Part shown: positions 1 to 7,106 of the stretch, one piece after another
Layout of the letters: each line of letters begins with the position of its first letter
Numbering within the stretch: the first letter of the stretch is position 1
From: an uncultured Pseudorhodobacter sp.
Lineage (GTDB): Bacteria; Pseudomonadota; Alphaproteobacteria; Rhodobacterales; Rhodobacteraceae
DNA length: 11,059 nucleotides
Direction: 5' to 3'
Assembly: GCA_945952425.1 (NCBI GenBank)
Contig: CAMFIX010000054.1
Coordinates: forward strand, 1 to 11,059
Translations under genes and position numbers: made by a program
The notes under the pieces: model-generated
The model's database searches: none
The model's input: the letters and a program-made list of their open reading frames with translations, nothing else
Told to the model about the DNA's origin: nothing

Positions 1-1383
1 ATCCTGCGCAGCGTGGTGCCGGGGGCCCCGGCGGCCTGGGTCGCAGCCTTGACGCGCTGGGGCACGCGGGGCCTGGCGCAGCTCGCCGCGCCTGCCGCGC
101 GGCTGGCGGCCGAGGGCTTTGCCGTGCCCGTCGAGATGGCGACCGTGGTCGGCGGTCTGCTGCGCTTTTTCGCGGCCTGGCCGGAAAACCGCCGCATCTG
201 GTTTACCGACGGCCAGCCGCCGCGGGCGGGCCAGCGCATCCGCTTTCCCGGCCTGGCCGCGACGCTGCAGGCGCTGATCGAGGCCGACCGGGCGGGGGCG
301 GCGCGGGGTGGGCGGCTGGCCGGGCTGCAGGCGGCGGAGGCGCTGTTCTACCGCGGTGAGATCGCGGCGCAGATGGCGGATCACGTCGCGGCCGAGGGCG
401 GCTGGCTGACCCGTGCCGACCTCGCCCGGCACCGCTGCCGGATCGAGGCGCCCGTGGCGGCGCGGGCCCTGGGCGGCACGCTCTTCACCTGCGGGCCCTG
501 GTCGCAGGGTCCGGCGCTGGCGCTCGCCCTGCGCATCCATGCCGCCTGGGGCCTGCGTTCGGACGCCGAGCTGCACGGGCTGACCGCCGCCCTGGACCTG
601 GCCCTGGCCGACCGCGAGGCGTTTTTCGGCGACCCGGATTTCGTCGATGTGCCGCTGGAGGCGCTGTTGTCGGATGCCTCCGTCGCGGCGCGGGCGGCGC
701 TGATCGACCCCGACCGCGCCTTCGCCCGCCTGCCCCCGGCCAGCAATGGCCACGCGCCCGAGGCCACCCCGGCCGCGGAAGAAGAGATCGCGCGCGATAC
801 CTCTGTCGTCGCGGTGATCGACGGCGCGGGCGATGCCTTTGCGGCCACCCCCAGCGATGCGGCGGCCGATGGGCCTGCGGTGCCGGGCCTGGGCTTCGTG
901 ATCTCGACCCGCGGCAGTCAAAGCCGGACCGAGCCCGGCCACCCCGCCGCGCTCGCCCCCGGCAAGCGGCCCCGCGTCACCGCCTGCCCGGTCATGCATC
1001 TGTCCGACAGCGGGCGGCTGCTGGCCGGCGGCGGGCCGGGCGGCGACCGGCAGCTCCTGGCCATGGCGCAGGTTCTGGCCCGCCACCTTGGCCGGGGGGA
1101 GCCACTTCCCCAGGCCATCGCCGCACCGCGGGTCTTCTCGCAATCCGCGCCGCAATCCAGCACGCCGCACCTGGCCATGCCCGGACGCCTGCAGGTGGAA
1201 GAGGGCTGCGACCCGGCCCTGGTCGCGGCGCTGGCGGCGAAGGGCTACCGCGTGGTGCCGGTGGTGCCGGGCGGGCTGGGCTCGGCCTCGCTGTGCCTCG
1301 TCGCCAGCGGGCCGGGCGGGCTGGAGGCGCATGGCGATCCGCGGCGGGCCAGCGGGCAGATCGTGGCGGAGCTTTGGCCATGA
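1..1383 (+). CDS. Gamma-glutamyltransferase-family Ntn hydrolase, atypical subgroup (5' partial)
   Basis: The frame is open from base 1, so the gene begins outside the window. By comparison with the family, roughly the first 110-130 residues are missing. The fold is a gamma-glutamyltranspeptidase: a precursor that cleaves itself before a catalytic Thr to give large and small subunits. I place that Thr at 799-801, in IARDTSVVAVID; the residue after it is Ser where E. coli Ggt has a second Thr. The Gly-Gly of the oxyanion hole is in GGPGGDRQLL (1039-1044). The C-terminal LQVEEGCDP and HGDPRR segments also match the family. The gamma-glutamate pocket does not match. The NNxMDD motif carrying the substrate-binding Asp (Asp433 in E. 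coli) is replaced by STRGSQSRTEPGHP, and the SerSer pair (462/463) aligns with Val-Thr at 976-981. True gamma-glutamyl activity is therefore doubtful; an amidase or acylase with a different acyl group is possible. It is the first visible gene of a four-gene operon and its stop overlaps the next start (ATGA). Confidence 0.86.
   Translation: MLRSVVPGAPAAWVAALTRWGTRGLAQLAAPAARLAAEGFAVPVEMATVVGGLLRFFAAWPENRRIWFTDGQPPRAGQRIRFPGLAATLQALIEADRAGAARGGRLAGLQAAEALFYRGEIAAQMADHVAAEGGWLTRADLARHRCRIEAPVAARALGGTLFTCGPWSQGPALALALRIHAAWGLRSDAELHGLTAALDLALADREAFFGDPDFVDVPLEALLSDASVAARAALIDPDRAFARLPPASNGHAPEATPAAEEEIARDTSVVAVIDGAGDAFAATPSDAAADGPAVPGLGFVISTRGSQSRTEPGHPAALAPGKRPRVTACPVMHLSDSGRLLAGGGPGGDRQLLAMAQVLARHLGRGEPLPQAIAAPRVFSQSAPQSSTPHLAMPGRLQVEEGCDPALVAALAAKGYRVVPVVPGGLGSASLCLVASGPGGLEAHGDPRRASGQIVAELWP
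1368..1371 (+). promoter_or_regulatory. Shine-Dalgarno GGAG for the FemAB-like gene
   Basis: GGAG lies within the end of the upstream hydrolase gene, 8 nt before the ATG at 1380. It supports starting the next gene at 1380 (stop/start overlap ATGA) rather than at the in-frame ATG at 1404, and suggests translational coupling. Confidence 0.6.
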
Positions 1384-2525
1384 GGGCCGCCAGCCATGCC
1401 ACGATGGCCACGATCCCCGCCGCCGATTGGGATGGGTGCGCCGGGGGGGAAGACCCCTTGCTCTGGCACCGCCACCTGCTGGCGCTGGAGACGACGGGGG
1501 TGGCCACCGCGGCCACGGGCTTTGTGCCCCGGCCCGTCGTGCTGCAGGACGACCATGGCCGCATCGTCGCCGCCGCGCCCGCCTGGCTGAAAAGCCACTC
1601 CACCGCCGAGCTTGGCGTCGATCTCGGCCTGGCCATGGCCCATGAACGGCTGTGCGGCGCCTATTACCCCAAGCTGCAGGTCGAGGTGCCGATGATCCCC
1701 TTCGCCGGGCCGCGGATGCTGGTGGCGCCGGGGGTGGATCGCGCGGCGGCCATCGCGGGGCTCGCCGCGGGGCTGATCGCCGAGGCGCGGGCCACGGGCG
1801 CCGCCTCGGTCCAGGTCGCGCAGATCGCCGATCCGGCCGAGGCCCTCGCGCTGCAGGCCCAGGGCTTCGTCATCGCGGAAAGCAACACCTATCTCTGGCA
1901 GGCCGGGACCGAGACGCGCTTCGCCGACCGCCTGGCCCGCATGGGGTCACGCGCCCGCACGGAGATCCGCCGCGAAAGGCGCCGCGTGGCCGAGACGGGG
2001 TTGCGCTATCTCTACCTGCGCGACCAGGCGCTGAGCCCGGAACTCGCCGCCCGCTTCTACCCGCTTTACAAGGACAATTTCGACCGCCACGGCCATGCGC
2101 CCTGGCTGCCCGAAGCCTATTTCCACGAGGTTCTGCGCGTCATGCCAGAGGCCATCGACCTTGGCCTCGCGCTGGAGGGCGACCGCTGGGCGGGGGCGGT
2201 CTTCGGCATGGTGGGCGCGGGGCGGGGGCAGGTGCAATACTGGGGGCTGCAGGGGGCGAGCCGCTTCTTGCATTTCGAACTGGTGATCTATCGCGGCATC
2301 GAGCGCGGGCTGATTACCGGGCTGGACCAGCTGGATTACGCGGGCACCGGCCCGCACAAGGCCGAGCGCGGGTTGATCTCTTCGCCGGTCTGGACCGCCT
2401 TCTGGTTCCGCGACCCCGCCTTCGCCCCGGTGGCCGCCGCGGCCGCCGCCCGCAAGACCGCCGCCGCCCGGGCCGAGCGCCAGGCGCTGCGGGCGCGCTC
2501 TCCCCTCCGTCCGCTTCAGGAGTGA
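1380..2525 (+). CDS. FemAB-like / GNAT-type acyltransferase, PF04339 (COG3146)
   Basis: The protein has 381 aa and belongs to the family labelled FemAB_like (PF04339, formerly DUF482, COG3146), whose members have a tandem GNAT-like fold. FemAB proteins transfer aminoacyl groups in peptidoglycan synthesis, but to my knowledge no reaction is established for this subfamily. Family landmarks are WLKSHS (69-74), YYPKLQ (95-100), a basic RTEIRRERRR helix (193-202), FYPLYKDNF (226-234), FLHFELVIYRGIERG (296-310) and GPHKAERGL (324-332). The C-terminus (352-372) is Ala/Arg-rich and probably helical. There is no signal peptide or membrane segment, so it should be cytosolic. The start at 1380 is chosen for the ATGA overlap and the GGAG upstream; 1404 (MATIPAADW) is the alternative and would remove eight residues with no family similarity. 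The next gene, a ligase-carrier fusion, starts 4 nt after the stop. A carrier-bound acyl donor for this enzyme is an inference from that context. Confidence 0.82.
   Translation: MRAASHATMATIPAADWDGCAGGEDPLLWHRHLLALETTGVATAATGFVPRPVVLQDDHGRIVAAAPAWLKSHSTAELGVDLGLAMAHERLCGAYYPKLQVEVPMIPFAGPRMLVAPGVDRAAAIAGLAAGLIAEARATGAASVQVAQIADPAEALALQAQGFVIAESNTYLWQAGTETRFADRLARMGSRARTEIRRERRRVAETGLRYLYLRDQALSPELAARFYPLYKDNFDRHGHAPWLPEAYFHEVLRVMPEAIDLGLALEGDRWAGAVFGMVGAGRGQVQYWGLQGASRFLHFELVIYRGIERGLITGLDQLDYAGTGPHKAERGLISSPVWTAFWFRDPAFAPVAAAAAARKTAAARAERQALRARSPLRPLQE
2518..2522 (+). promoter_or_regulatory. Shine-Dalgarno AGGAG for the ligase-ACP gene
   Basis: AGGAG overlaps the last codons and stop of the FemAB-like gene and sits 7 nt before the ATG at 2530. 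It is the strongest ribosome site in the operon and fixes the start of the ligase-carrier fusion. Confidence 0.75.
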
Positions 2526-2529
2526 CCCC

Positions 2530-4251
2530 ATGACGCCATCCGCGACCGGCCGGTTCATCGCCACGTTCGACCAGCGCCTTGCCGAAGGCGCGGGGGTGTT
2601 CCTGCGCCTGCCCACGGGCGAGGTCAGCTGGGCCGAGGCGCGGGAGGCGATCTTGCGGCGGGCGGGGGGGCTGGCCGCGCTGGGGCTGCGGCCGGGCGAC
2701 CGGGTGCTGCTGCGCGGACGCGAAGATCGGGCGGTGATCCTGACCTTCCTCGCCTGCCTGCGCGCGGGGATCACCCCGGTCCTGGCCGATGCCGAGGCGA
2801 CCGATGCCGAATGCGCCGAGATCGCCGGGCTTTGCGATGTGGCCGCCGTGATCGCCGACCGTCCGGTGCCGGGCGCCCGCAGGCAGGTCACGCCGGAGGC
2901 CCTGCCCGAGGGCGCCCCCGTTCTCCCACCGCCCGAGGCCTTGCCCGAGGTCGCGCTGATGGTCCTGACCTCGGGGACGACCTCCACCCCCAAGGCGGTG
3001 GAGCTGACCCATGCCAACCTTCTGGCGCAGATGGACAGTTTTGCGGCGGTCTATGGCTTTGGGCCGGCCATGCGGCTGATGAACCTGCTGCCCTTGCACC
3101 ATGTCGACGGGCTCTTGCGCGGGCCCTTCGCCGCCTTGTGGTTCGGCGCCTCGGTCGACCGCGCCCTCCGCTTTTCGGTGCAGGCGGTGCCCGCGATCCT
3201 GCAGGCCATCGCCCCCGCCGGTATCACCCATTTCGTCACGGTCCCCGCCATGCTGCGCATTCTGGAGCGGGTGGGCCAGGACCAGCCCCGGGCCTTCCGC
3301 CACGCGGGCTTTGCCTTCGTCCTGTGCAGCGCCGACCTCCTGGACGCCGCGCTCTGGCGCCGGTTCGAGGCGACGTTCGGCGTGCCGGTCGTCAATGCCT
3401 ATGGGCTGAGCGAAGTGGTCTGCGATGCGCTGTTCGCCGGGCCCGACCCCGCCACCCGCCGCATCGGCAGCCTGGGCCGACCCGAGGGCGTGCGGGTCGC
3501 CGTGCTGGGGCCGGATGGCGCCCCCCTGCCCGCGGGCGAGACCGGGGAGCTTGCCCTTTCCGGCCCCACGGTGATGCGCGGCTATTTCGCGGCGCCGCAG
3601 GCGACGGCGGCGGTGCTGCGGGACGGCTGGTTTCACACCGGCGACCTGGTGCGCCAGGCGCCCGACGGGCTTTACGACTTCGTGGGCCGCCAGAAGACCG
3701 CCATCGTCTCGGCGGGCATGACGATCCACCCCGAGACCGCCACCCAGGCCCTGGCCGCCATGCCGGGCATGCGCGAGGCGGTGGCCTTCGGCCTGCCCGA
3801 CCCCGCCTTGGGCGAAAAGCTGGTGGCCGTGCTGGTGCCGGAACCCGGGGCCGCGATCACCCCCGCCACGGCCGCGGCCCATCTGCGCGGCCTGATCTCG
3901 GCCGAGCGCGCGCCCCGCGACTATCGCCTGCTGGACGCCCTGCCGCGCAATGCCGCCGGAAAGGTCGTCCTCGCCCGGCTGCAAGAGCTGTGGTCCGAGA
4001 CGCGCGCCGCCCTCTCCGACCCCGACCAGGTGCGCGAGGTCGCCGCCCGCTGCTTCAATCTTGACCCAGACCAGGTCGATTTCGACTCCACCCCCTTCAA
4101 CACCGACAACTGGGATTCGCTGGCCCATATGGGGCTGATCGACGCGCTGGAAGAGGCTTATGGCATCCGCTTCTCGGCCCTGCAGATCGCGCTGATCGCA
4201 TCGCTGGGGGATGCGCGGGATTTCGTCGCGGAAGAGCTGGCCAAACGATGA
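2530..4251 (+). CDS. Adenylate-forming ligase fused to a C-terminal acyl carrier domain
   Basis: The 573-aa protein is a class I adenylate-forming (ANL) enzyme with its own carrier domain. The adenylation domain covers about 1-490: P-loop TSGTTSTPK (147-155), LPLHHVDG, YGLSE (291-295), HTGD with Asp372, hinge-side GRQK (386-389) and the catalytic Lys478 in NAAGK. The region from about 500 to 573 looks like an acyl carrier protein: helical, acidic, with DSL at 529-531, where Ser530 would carry phosphopantetheine. The expected reaction is activation of a carboxylic or amino acid as its AMP ester, then loading onto the carrier in cis. There is no condensation, ketosynthase or thioesterase domain, so this is a minimal loading module and the acyl group must be taken by another protein; the FemAB-like enzyme encoded just upstream is the obvious candidate (inference). 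The substrate pocket was not decoded. Its stop overlaps the start of a second, free-standing ligase (ATGA, 4248-4251). Confidence 0.87.
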   Translation: MTPSATGRFIATFDQRLAEGAGVFLRLPTGEVSWAEAREAILRRAGGLAALGLRPGDRVLLRGREDRAVILTFLACLRAGITPVLADAEATDAECAEIAGLCDVAAVIADRPVPGARRQVTPEALPEGAPVLPPPEALPEVALMVLTSGTTSTPKAVELTHANLLAQMDSFAAVYGFGPAMRLMNLLPLHHVDGLLRGPFAALWFGASVDRALRFSVQAVPAILQAIAPAGITHFVTVPAMLRILERVGQDQPRAFRHAGFAFVLCSADLLDAALWRRFEATFGVPVVNAYGLSEVVCDALFAGPDPATRRIGSLGRPEGVRVAVLGPDGAPLPAGETGELALSGPTVMRGYFAAPQATAAVLRDGWFHTGDLVRQAPDGLYDFVGRQKTAIVSAGMTIHPETATQALAAMPGMREAVAFGLPDPALGEKLVAVLVPEPGAAITPATAAAHLRGLISAERAPRDYRLLDALPRNAAGKVVLARLQELWSETRAALSDPDQVREVAARCFNLDPDQVDFDSTPFNTDNWDSLAHMGLIDALEEAYGIRFSALQIALIASLGDARDFVAEELAKR

Positions 4252-5759
4252 AGACCCTCGCCGAGATGCTGGCCCTGCCCCGGGCCGAGAGCCCCGCCAT
4301 CGGCGCGCCGGGGCGCGACTGGCTGAGCCACGGGCGGCTGAGGCAGCTGGCAGCCGACATCCGGGCGCAGCTGCGCGCCCTTGGCATCGGCCCGCGCGAC
4401 CGGCTGGCCCTGGCCCTGCCGAACGGGCCCGAGATGGCGGCGGCCTTCGTGACGCTCGCCCAAGGGGCGACCACAGCGCCGCTGAACCCCGGCTATCGGC
4501 GCGAGGAGTTCGACTTCTACCTGCAAGACCTGGCGCCCCGCGCGCTGATCCTGCCCGCGGGCCAGGACGGTCCGGCGCTGGAGGCCGCGCGGGCGCTGAA
4601 CCTGACCGTGCTGCGGCTGGAACCATTGGAGGGCCCGGCGGGGCTCTTCCGGCTGAGCGGAGAGGGGCAGGCTGTGGCCGATGGCCTGCCGGGGCCGGGG
4701 GAGACCGCGCTGATCCTGCACACCTCGGGCACCACGGCGCGGCCGAAGATCGTGCCGCTTCTGCAGGCGAACCTCTGCGCCAGTGCCGGCAACATCGCGC
4801 AGGCCCTGGCGCTGACGCCGCAGGACCGTTGCCTGAACATCATGCCGCTGTTCCACATCCATGGGCTGATGGCCGGGGTGACCGCTTCGCTGGTGGCGGG
4901 GGGCTCTGTCTTTTGCGCGCCGGGCTTCGATGCGCTGAAGGTCTTTGCCTGGCTGGCCGAGGCGCGGGCCAGCTGGGTGACCGCGGTGCCCACGATGCAC
5001 CAGGCGATGCTGGCCCGCGCGCCCCGCCACCGCGACACGATCGCCGCGCATCCCTTGCGCTTCCTGCGCTCGTCCTCGGCCCCCTTGCCCGCGCAGGTGA
5101 TGGCCGAGCTGCAGGCCACCTTCGGCGCCCCGGTGATCGAGGCCTATGGCATGACCGAGGCCGCCCATCAGATGACCAGCAACCCGCTGGGGCCGGGGGC
5201 GCAGCGGCCGGGCTCGGTCGGGCTGGCGGCCGGGCCCCTGGTGCGTGTGGCGCATGAAAGCGAGGACCGCCTGGTGGATGGCCCGGGCGAAGTGGTGATC
5301 GCCGGACCCAATGTCACCCCGGGTTACGAGGCCAACCCCGAGGCCAATGCCAAGGCGTTTTTCCGCGCCGAGGGGCAAGACTGGTTCCGCACCGGCGACC
5401 TCGGCGTGCTGGACGCCGAGGGCTATCTGCGGCTGCGCGGGCGGCTGAAAGAGATCATCAACCGCGGCGGCGAGAAGATCAGCCCGCTGGAGGTCGATGC
5501 CGTGCTGATGGATCACCCCGCCATCGCCCAGGTCGTGACCTTTGCCCTGCCCCATCCGCGGCTGGGCGAAGAGCCCGCCGCCGCCGTCGTCCTGCGCGAG
5601 GGGCACAGCGCGACCGAGGCCCATATCCGCGCCTTTGCCGCCGAACGGATGGCCCGCGCCAAGGTGCCGCGCCGGGTGGTCATCCTGGACGAAATCCCCA
5701 AGGGCGCCACGGGCAAGCTGCAGCGCATCGGCCTCGCCCAACGTCTGGGGCTGGGCTAG
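4248..5759 (+). CDS. Acyl-CoA synthetase, oxalyl-CoA-synthetase-like (ANL superfamily)
   Basis: The 503-aa protein is a complete class I adenylate-forming ligase without a carrier domain. Motifs are HTSGTTARPK (P-loop, 158-167), MPLFHIHGL, YGMTE (300-304), RTGD ending at Asp384, GRLKEIINRGGEKISP (hinge and A8 loop) and PKGATGKLQRIGL with the catalytic Lys490. The strings TAVPTMHQAML, RSSSAPLP, EAYGMTEAAHQM and NVTPGYEANPEAN are typical of the AAE3/Pcs60 oxalate-CoA ligase group and its bacterial relatives, so a short or dicarboxylic acid substrate is plausible but unproven. The expected reaction is carboxylate + ATP + CoA to acyl-CoA + AMP + PPi in the cytosol. The start ATG overlaps the previous stop (ATGA), so the two ligases should be translationally coupled. 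No formyl-CoA transferase or oxalyl-CoA decarboxylase is visible, which weakens a plain oxalate-degradation role. Confidence 0.87.
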   Translation: MKTLAEMLALPRAESPAIGAPGRDWLSHGRLRQLAADIRAQLRALGIGPRDRLALALPNGPEMAAAFVTLAQGATTAPLNPGYRREEFDFYLQDLAPRALILPAGQDGPALEAARALNLTVLRLEPLEGPAGLFRLSGEGQAVADGLPGPGETALILHTSGTTARPKIVPLLQANLCASAGNIAQALALTPQDRCLNIMPLFHIHGLMAGVTASLVAGGSVFCAPGFDALKVFAWLAEARASWVTAVPTMHQAMLARAPRHRDTIAAHPLRFLRSSSAPLPAQVMAELQATFGAPVIEAYGMTEAAHQMTSNPLGPGAQRPGSVGLAAGPLVRVAHESEDRLVDGPGEVVIAGPNVTPGYEANPEANAKAFFRAEGQDWFRTGDLGVLDAEGYLRLRGRLKEIINRGGEKISPLEVDAVLMDHPAIAQVVTFALPHPRLGEEPAAAVVLREGHSATEAHIRAFAAERMARAKVPRRVVILDEIPKGATGKLQRIGLAQRLGLG

Positions 5760-5774
5760 GGCCGGATTGCCGGT

Positions 5775-5802
5775 TTGCAAAGCGGCGGCTTGCGGATAGA
5801 TG
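5775..5802 (+). promoter_or_regulatory. Weak sigma-70-like promoter candidate before rsmB
   Basis: TTGCAA (5775-5780) and TAGATG (5797-5802) are separated by 16 bases in the 84-base gap between the acyl-CoA synthetase and the methyltransferase. Both boxes are poor matches to consensus. The location is right for separate expression of rsmB, but read-through from the operon is equally possible. Confidence 0.22.
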
Positions 5803-5843
5803 ACAGCATCGCCCCGGCCTGCCCTCAACCGCTTCGGTGCCCC

Positions 5844-7106
5844 GTGATCCCTGCCGCCCTGTTGCAAGATACGCTCGACCTGTTGTCGGAGATCGAAACC
5901 ACCCCGCGCCCGGCGGATGCGGTCAGCTCGGCCTTTTTCCGGGGCCGACCGCTGGACGACCACGAGCGCGGCGCGGTGCTGGAGCTGGTCTATGTGCTCT
6001 TGCGGCACCGGGCGCGGCTGGGGTGGTGGCTGGCGCGGCAGGGCTTGCGCGATACGGCGCGCAACCGGGTGCTGGTCTGGGCGGTGCGCGGCGCAGGCCT
6101 GGCGCCCGAGGCGGCCGGCCGGCTCTTTGCCAGCGCGGGGCTTTCGACGGAGAGGGCGGTGCTGGCGGGCATGTCCGCGGGGATCGACCATCCCGACATG
6201 CCCGAGGCGGTGCGGCTGGAATGCCCGGATTGGGCGCTTGGGCCCCTGAAGCAGCGGTTCGGCGCGGGCTTTGCGGCGGAGATGGCAGCGATGCTGGGGG
6301 CGCCGCCGCTGGATCTGCGGGTGAACCCGGTCAAGACCACGCGGGACGCCGTTCTGCGCGGCCTGCTGGCGCAGGGGATTGCGGCCGAGCCCATGCCGCT
6401 TGCCTCCCAGGGCATCCGGATCGGCGCGCGCCTGTCGCTGGCCCGTCTGGCGGGGTTGAAAAGCGGCGAGATCGAGATCCAGGACGAGGGCTCGCAGCTG
6501 GTGGCCGAGCTGGTCGGCGCCCGTCCCGGCGAGCGGGTGGTAGATTTCTGCGCGGGCGCCGGGGGCAAGGCCCTGGCCCTGGCAGCGGCGATGGGCAACC
6601 GCGGCCATCTGATCGCCTGCGACGTGAACGAGGCGCGGCTGAAGCGCGCGGCCGAGCGTCTGCGCCGGGCGGGGCTGCACAATGTCGAGACCCGGGTGCT
6701 GGCGTCCGAGACCGACAAATGGGTCAAGCGGCACAAGCTGGGCTATGACCGCGTGCTGATCGACGCGCCCTGTTCGGGCACGGGCACCTGGCGGCGCAAC
6801 CCGGATGCGCGGTGGCGCGCGCCGGACCTGGGGCTGGCGGGGCTTTGCGCGCTGCAGGCCCGCATCCTGGCGAGTGCCGCGCGGCTGGTCAGGCCCGGCG
6901 GGCGGCTGGTCTATGCGACCTGCTCGGTTCTGGTCGAGGAAAACGAAGCCCAGGTTCAGGCCTTCCTGGCCGCGACGCCGGGCTTTCGGCAGGTTCCGGT
7001 GTCCGAGGTCGCCCCGGGCTTGACCCGGGGCCTCGACCTGTCCTTGACGCCGCTTCAGAACGGCACGGACGGGTTCTTTGCCGCCGTGCTGGAGCGCGCC
7101 CCTTAG
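5844..7106 (+). CDS. rsmB: RsmB/NOP-family rRNA (cytosine-C5) methyltransferase
   Basis: With the GTG start at 5844 the protein has 420 aa. Residues 1 to about 140 resemble the helical NusB-like domain of RsmB; the rest is a Rossmann methyltransferase. The SAM-binding motif is DFCAGAGGK (234-242), motif IV is DAPCSGTG (307-314) with Cys310, and motif VI is YATCS with Cys360. These are the two cysteines used by RNA m5C methyltransferases of this family: one attacks C6 of cytosine and the other releases the product. The end, LTPLQNGTDGFFAAVLER, is typical. RsmB modifies C967 of 16S rRNA in E. coli; alphaproteobacteria often carry several paralogues, so the exact target is not certain. The frame is open upstream to TTG 5775, but family alignment starts at about IPAALLQ, so GTG 5844 is preferred, although no clear Shine-Dalgarno precedes it. 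The gene converges on ygiQ, and their stop codons overlap. Confidence 0.9.
   Translation: MIPAALLQDTLDLLSEIETTPRPADAVSSAFFRGRPLDDHERGAVLELVYVLLRHRARLGWWLARQGLRDTARNRVLVWAVRGAGLAPEAAGRLFASAGLSTERAVLAGMSAGIDHPDMPEAVRLECPDWALGPLKQRFGAGFAAEMAAMLGAPPLDLRVNPVKTTRDAVLRGLLAQGIAAEPMPLASQGIRIGARLSLARLAGLKSGEIEIQDEGSQLVAELVGARPGERVVDFCAGAGGKALALAAAMGNRGHLIACDVNEARLKRAAERLRRAGLHNVETRVLASETDKWVKRHKLGYDRVLIDAPCSGTGTWRRNPDARWRAPDLGLAGLCALQARILASAARLVRPGGRLVYATCSVLVEENEAQVQAFLAATPGFRQVPVSEVAPGLTRGLDLSLTPLQNGTDGFFAAVLERAP

Noticed and set aside
2314..4626. 770-residue open frame on the minus strand opposite the ligase genes
   Set aside because: It is antisense to two genes with full motif sets, is low-complexity Arg/Gly/Pro/Ala-rich, and has no recognisable domain. 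Long shadow frames are expected at this GC content.
5777..5793. Possible hairpin GCAAAGC..GCTTGC after the acyl-CoA synthetase, as an operon terminator
   Set aside because: The stem is imperfect and short, with no T-run; not supportable as a terminator.
5760..5843. Upstream extension of rsmB to the TTG at 5775
   Set aside because: The added 23 residues do not resemble RsmB N-termini, and the family alignment begins at the GTG at 5844.
4158..6734. 858-residue open frame on the minus strand
   Set aside because: It spans antisense to three genes and the gaps between them, with Gln/Arg/His/Gly-rich composition typical of a mirrored codon-position bias.
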